Below are positions 59,524-64,000 of a DNA stretch of 64,000 nt, in pieces. The first letter of the stretch is position 1; every line of letters begins with the position of its first letter. The translations under genes and the position numbers were made by a program. The stretch lies in assembly GCA_907164885.2 (NCBI GenBank), contig OU015496.1, positions 163,288,850 to 163,352,849 of the forward strand. Direction: 5' to 3'. The notes beneath the pieces were generated by a model. The model was given only the letters and a program-made list of their open reading frames with translations, was not told where the DNA came from and searched no databases. The DNA comes from Dolomedes plantarius (taxonomy: Eukaryota; Arthropoda; Arachnida; Araneae; Dolomedidae).

Positions 59524-61048
59524 CAGTGGTGTAAGAAATTAACAGAATTTGCAGATTTAGTCGATTATCTCTAGGACTACTGTACCTATTTTAATGAAAC
59601 TTGATATGTGCATACATTGATACAATACAAAGCAAATAACCATTCAATAATTGTAATACACGTACGTATGATCGTGCGTAAAACTCGTTGGAGTCCGAAG
59701 GTATGAAACTGCGGTTGCAGAAAAAACAAAAAAATGGGTTAATAGATGGTGTTATTTTGCAGCAATCGGTTAATGTCAAATTGTAACAGTAAAAATGAGT
59801 AACCACCAACGTTTAGCTGATGGAATGAGGTGGCTAATTATGGAAAGGCTAGAAGTAGGCTAATCTCAAGTCCAGACTTGTAGAGAGTTCAATTTAACGC
59901 CTAGCGTCGTGTGCAACTTTTGAAACCAGGATACCGGATCCATGGAGAGAAAGCCTGGACAAGGTCGTCCAAGAGCCACGATGGCCAGAGAATATCGCCA
60001 TTTGTCGATTATAGTGAGGCGTAACAGGAGTGCTACAGCTTCTCAGCTCTCTCGTGACTTGTATGCAGCCCCAAGAACCCGTGTATCAAGGGTGATTGTT
60101 TTCAAAAGATTTCATGAGAGAGGGTTGTTTGCAAGAAGACCTGCTGTTTGCGTCCTGATCACGTCTACGAACAGGAGAATCCGTTTATCATGGTGCAGAG
60201 AGCACAGAGATTAGAGTATGGATCAATGGGCGACCGTTCTCTTAACTGATGAAACCCGGTTCAGCCTAAACACCGATTCTCGCCGTACGTTCATATGGAG
60301 AGAACCAGGGACCCGCTACCTACCCTCCAATGTCCGAGAAATCGATCATTATGGTGGAGGAGGTTTAATGGTCTGGGCAGGCATCATGTTGGATGGCCGC
60401 ACACCTTTCCATGTCTTTGAAAGAGGCAATGTGACTGGTGTGAGGTATAGGGATGAGGTCTTGGAGTCCTATGTTCGCATTTTCAGGGGTGCAGTTGGCC
60501 CTGAGTTCATTTTAATGGACGATAACGCGAGGCCACATAGAGCTCTTCTGGTCGACGAATTTCTAGAGAGTGAGGATATTCGCCGGATGGATTGGCCAGC
60601 CAGATCTCCAGACCTTAACCCTATAGAGAATGTTTGGAACGCTCTGGGGAGGGCAATTGCAACTCGCAACCGTCCTCAGAGAACCATCCAGGGAATGAAA
60701 ACAGCGTTGCTGATCGAGTGGGACCAATTGCCACAGGAAATGATAAACTGCCTTATTTCAAGTATGAAATGACGCTGCGAGAACTGTATGTCTGTAAGAG
60801 GGGACCATACCCCCTATTAATGCATCTATTAACCCATTTTTTTTTTGTTTATTCTGCAACCGCTGTTTCATACATTCCGACTCCAACGAGTGTTACGCAC
60901 GATCATGCGTGTGTATTACAATTACTGAATGGTTATTTGTTTTTTATTGTATCAATGTATGTATATATCAAATTTCATTAAAATCGGTACAGTAGTTCTA
61001 GAGATAATCGACCAAATCTGCAAATTCTCTTAATTTCTTACACCAGTG
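59524..61048 (+). mobile_element. Tc1-like element, copy d, with long (about 235-bp) inverted repeats
   Basis: Ends CAGTGGTGTAAGAAATTAA and TTAATTTCTTACACCAGTG, flanked by TA (59522-59523, 61049-61050). The inverted arms (59524-59755 and 60815-61048) match over their length, including the 'atgatcgtgcgt' segment. 1525 bp. Unrelated in ends to copies a, b and c. Confidence 0.93.
59795..60772 (+). pseudogene. Tc1-like transposase (d), three nonsense codons, no frameshift
   Basis: 326 codons in one frame from ATG 59795 to TGA at 60770. Stops near 59861, 59918 and 60212 interrupt it. GQGRPRATMAREYRHL carries the GRPR-like hook. The catalytic blocks are LLTDETRFSLNTDS, LMDDNARPHRALLVDEF and SPDLNPIENVWNALG (DD34E). 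Substitutions only, which suggests moderate age. Confidence 0.92.
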
Positions 61049-61988
61049 TAATAGAACCAAACAAATACTATGAATAGAAAACAGTTGAATATTGCTTGTT
61101 ATTAAAATTCTATCTCTTAAATATATAGTGCAAAATTACTCTGGTATATTAATTTATTTCTGAATAAAAGGAACATTTATGTTACACTTGTTATCAAAAA
61201 TTAAGGAAAAGTCACAAAAATAGCGATTACTCAAAAAGTTACGCGTAGAATTTAATGAAACTTATACACATTATACAACACATAAGTAGGTATAAAATAG
61301 CATAAAATGAAATCGCCAGACAACTATGGTGGTATAGAAACTAGCATACGTCACGCAAAACGTGAATTAAGGTTGTAACCTGCTTTTTTAAAACTAAAAC
61401 ATCTATTTTTTTTCAAAGTGGGTCTTTAATTCCTATAAGCTATGGGGAACTTTTTATTCAGTATTTTTTTATAATAACAAATTAGCTGATGCGTATTTTT
61501 GAAATCTTCTCCCTGTATTTCGAAAAGAAAATTTCAATGATATAGTACAAGTTTTCAAATATTTTTTCAATTTGCTTTGTTTAAAAATAAATTTAATTTT
61601 CATTTTAAAACAATACACATTAATTATTATTAAATAATTATTTTAAATGTATTAATAATATTATTTGTGTATGCGGAGTGGTTGACGCTCCACAATGCCG
61701 GTAAATTTCTGTAATCATCAATAAAATTAAAAATTTATTCCGAAGACTGCGACATTCTGAACACTGGCTTGAAAACTGCCTTGCAGCATAGTAAAACGCA
61801 TGGAATTCCACAAGAAAATCCACTGGGGTTGGATACGCTTGCGAAATCGCATGCTCTATCGCGACGCATGCGCTGTCCTAGAATTTGCAGGTGGTAACGC
61901 ATCGCTCTGAGCATGTCTCACATTTCTCTCTCCGTGCGACATGTCGAAAGCGAAATCGAACGCAAAAGGGCAAAAATGTGGACATAGA
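61049..61988. other. Right arm of the unclassified TIR element
   Basis: AT-rich, no coding similarity. A GC-richer tract at 61840-61975 pairs with the left arm at 58900-59075. Confidence 0.45.
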
Positions 61989-62941
61989 TTTACTTCGGTC
62001 AGTCAGGGGGGGGGGGAATTTTACTCTCTGATTGGGCTGACACAAATGACCAGAATTTGGTTGCTAGAGTCACCGCATATCACAGAATTTCCATGATACA
62101 TTTTAATACTTTTACCAGAAAATTGAGGAAGAAATTATTGCCATGAAACAATTGGTAGGATCAAAGCCATAAAGAAATATCAGTGATGTTTTCTAATATA
62201 AATTGGTTGAATGTGAAATATTATTGTAAATATCGAGTCATATTTATTTATAAGTTGGAGAGTAATTTACTTTCATGAAGGTTAAATAATTTAGTATAAA
62301 ACAATTCTGAAATTCATGACTAACACAAGACAAAAGGATTGATTTCATATCAATAGAGTATAAGGGAAAATCATTTAAAAGAATTTTTGAGTTTGTTTCA
62401 ACAGACATTAATATTAAAAAAATTAATAAGAACATTTACGGAGTGTGAAAATTATGCTACGTGGTTAATTTTTTTTATTAACAAATGTTTTATTTTCTAA
62501 TTAAGTAATAGAAATGAAAATTACATATATTTAAACTTATTTGAATTACTGATGCATTAACAGCTTACGGGGGAAAACTGAACAGGCAATTTTTTTCTTT
62601 ACTGTAAATAAAAATTATTGGGCCATATGATTATTATTCATTGGTTGTTGATTGCCATTTGTCTCTTGCTAGGGAATCGTTCCCCCTTTTGTATTCGTCC
62701 TTTTTAGAATTCAGATTTACATTTACCGAGTGTGAAAATTATGCTACGTGGTTATTTTTTTTATTTTATTTATTATGGTGCTTTTACATTAAGACAATCA
62801 AGACAACGTAAAACATCGAACACAAAACATCGATGTTAAAAAAATCGGCTTCAATAAATCGATGTTTAGAACATCGATGTTTTTATCAAAACATCAATGT
62901 TTTGAAAACATCGACATCGATGTCGCATCCCTAAGCTAAAT

Positions 62942-63648
62942 AACTTCAACACCTTTTCGAAAATTATGAGTTGCTGGGCTGTGTGTGAATACAACATGCA
63001 AATACCCGAACATCAAATTATTCTTCGAAAACGCAATGGGATATATTCGTTCCGTTTAATATATTTTTGATTAGACTGATTCCATTTGATATAAATGGAT
63101 AGGGGAATGTCTTCGGAACAAAATCTTGAGACTTCAAATTCCACAGTAAGGATGGGTCTTTTGAGAATGGGTGTTTTTGGAATCCGCTTTAGCAGTATTT
63201 TCGTTCAGTATAGCCATTGGGTTAACGTAGAGATCCAGACCAAGCAACTAATCATTTTGTAGTAGAGGCTTGTTCGCCTGGTGACGGCACCCAGGGAAAT
63301 TACCGATCACCCAGATTCATCTCCATGTCTTCCCGATAATTTCGAAATGATTGCATATCTAATTATTTGTTTGTATATTTTGCTATGTAGTTGGCACCCA
63401 TCCGATTGTGAGCTGCACGCAGTTTTCGGTCCCTGAAAGCCATGATTTTCTGAACTGTTCAGCCACATTCCTTCTAGACCTTCTCTTACGAAACACTGCC
63501 GCGTTGCAGCATAAGAGTTCAACGAGTGAAACCGTTCTAAGAGTCAAGAATTCTTCCACAATATGTCGACGATATCCCGGGCACACTCAGAAAACATTCA
63601 TATCCATAACCTTACCAACATATGAAGATATTTATGCGCTACATTGAC
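62942..63648. other. Intron 4 sequence or unassigned
   Basis: No S1 protease exon found. Open frames on both strands at 63307-63647 have no recognised domain and no fitting splice signals. Confidence 0.45.
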
Positions 63649-63702
63649 TCCCACATGGTATAGTGGTTAGCGTCTAGAGGAGGCGTGTCGAACCCACCGT
63701 CC
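63649..63702 (+). repeat. tRNA-Glu-derived sequence, probable SINE head
   Basis: TCCCACATGGTATAGTGGTT is the 5' half of a tRNA-Glu, including an A box (TGGTATAGTGG). A shortened anticodon region follows, then GTGTCGAACCCACC, a degenerate B box. The acceptor 3' strand is lost, so it is not a functional tRNA. An internal Pol III promoter of this type heads many SINEs. Confidence 0.7.
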
Positions 63703-64000
63703 TTGACGGCAAATAATGGGGTCTCTCAAGATCGTTAACTTTATAGAATCTTCCGAGAGAAAAACTTTCCTCCTTACACTACCAAACCCTATTCACGTCA
63801 ATGCTTTTTGGCACTAACTACATTCGTGAACATTTATTTTTAAAGATGAATCTCATGAAGAGTAAAATTAGATTAAAAATTTCTGATCAGAAACCTTAAG
63901 GACTCACGAAGAATTGCAACCACTTCCTTGAACCAGACATTGAAGCGTTAGTTCCACAAAAATAAGGTCAAATATGCCACTGGTTTTAATTTTATATTGC
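63703..64000. other. Unassigned, possible SINE body or intron
   Basis: No gene visible to the window end. If the tRNA-like head is a SINE, its body lies here. Confidence 0.35.

Larger units (their letters stand above)
58892..61989. mobile_element. Unclassified TIR element nested in the hAT element
   Basis: The ends are ATCTATGTCCACACTTTTGC and, in reverse complement, ATCTATGTCCACATTTTTGC; homology continues through 'ttcgatttcgctttcgac' in both arms with a short indel. TTA flanks both sides (58889-58891 and 61990-61992), which would fit PIF/Harbinger, but the ends are not typical and the flanks are too short to be sure. It contains a TA/TG microsatellite and a Tc1 element. No transposase of its own is visible. 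Confidence 0.55.
58713..62941. mobile_element. hAT-type element in intron 4 with 8-bp TSD and palindromic subterminal repeats
   Basis: The element is 58721-62933; AGCTGAAT (58713-58720) and AGCTAAAT (62934-62941) are an 8-bp duplication with one mismatch. The ends are TTGGGATGCGACATCGA and, in reverse complement, TAGGGATGCGACATCGA, fitting the hAT TAGGG type. Both subterminal regions (58730-58850, 62805-62925) are packed with the palindrome ACATCGATGT and variants, about a dozen in total, plausible transposase binding sites. It holds another element (58892-61989), so its own sequence is only about 1.1 kb and has no recognisable transposase. A 30-bp direct repeat (gagtgtgaaaattatgctac...) lies at about 62438 and 62720. 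Confidence 0.75.

Noticed and set aside
63307..63647. Possible fifth exon of the serine protease
   Set aside because: No Asp- or Ser-region motifs (DIALL-like or GDSGGP-like) in any frame and no matching splice sites.
63649..63702. Functional tRNA-Glu gene
   Set aside because: Anticodon arm and 3' acceptor strand are missing or degenerate.

Overview
This is a eukaryotic, AT-rich window and almost certainly arthropod nuclear DNA. An arachnid (spider-like) genome is my best guess, from the mix of BEL/Pao, Ty3/gypsy, Tc1/mariner, hAT, Kolobok-like, PIF/Harbinger, piggyBac, pogo and Helitron sequences; this is inference and I cannot name a species. There are no bacterial operons, rRNA genes or CRISPR arrays. 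Transposable elements (TEs) dominate, and only one cellular gene is visible.

Left part (1-8.5 kb): a decayed hAT transposase is broken up by a mariner remnant and by a Tc1 element. The Tc1 element carries inside it a complete hAT-like element (1922-4299) with a perfect 8-bp target duplication. A second hAT remnant, a Helitron N-terminal fragment and a Helitron 3' end follow.

Centre (8.5-39.8 kb): a nested stack. Outermost is an internally deleted gypsy element C (LTRs at about 8515-11339 and 39208-39752). Its 5' LTR holds a Harbinger element with a small spliced gene (8757-11040). Its interior holds gypsy A (13106-36894). Gypsy A in turn holds a Harbinger MITE (16043-16507), a nearly complete minus-strand gypsy B (19014-27308) and a TTAA-flanked Kolobok-like element (27378-35986). 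A young BEL/Pao element (28226-34051) sits inside the Kolobok-like transposase, with 263-bp LTRs differing at 3 sites. The order of insertion can be read directly: C, then A, then Kolobok, then BEL.

Right-centre (39.8-50 kb): two near-identical inverted Tc1 copies, the second splitting a pogo/Tigger element; a gypsy fragment; a truncated Tc1; a piggyBac deletion derivative; and a 257-259-bp tandem duplication.

Right part (50.3-64 kb): the first four coding exons of a secreted trypsin-like serine protease (signal peptide, propeptide, RIVGG activation site, TAAHC histidine motif). The exons total 248 nt spread over 8.3 kb. Intron 2 contains a Tc1, intron 3 an 806-bp non-autonomous Helitron with both ends, and intron 4 a three-level nest (hAT, an unclassified TIR element, a Tc1 with long TIRs). 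The catalytic Asp and Ser exons lie beyond the window. A tRNA-Glu-derived SINE-like head lies near the right edge.

I found no evidence of a new defence or biosynthetic system. The strongest novelty candidates are the 8-bp-TSD hAT-like element, the micro-exon gene in the Harbinger element, and the depth of nesting.
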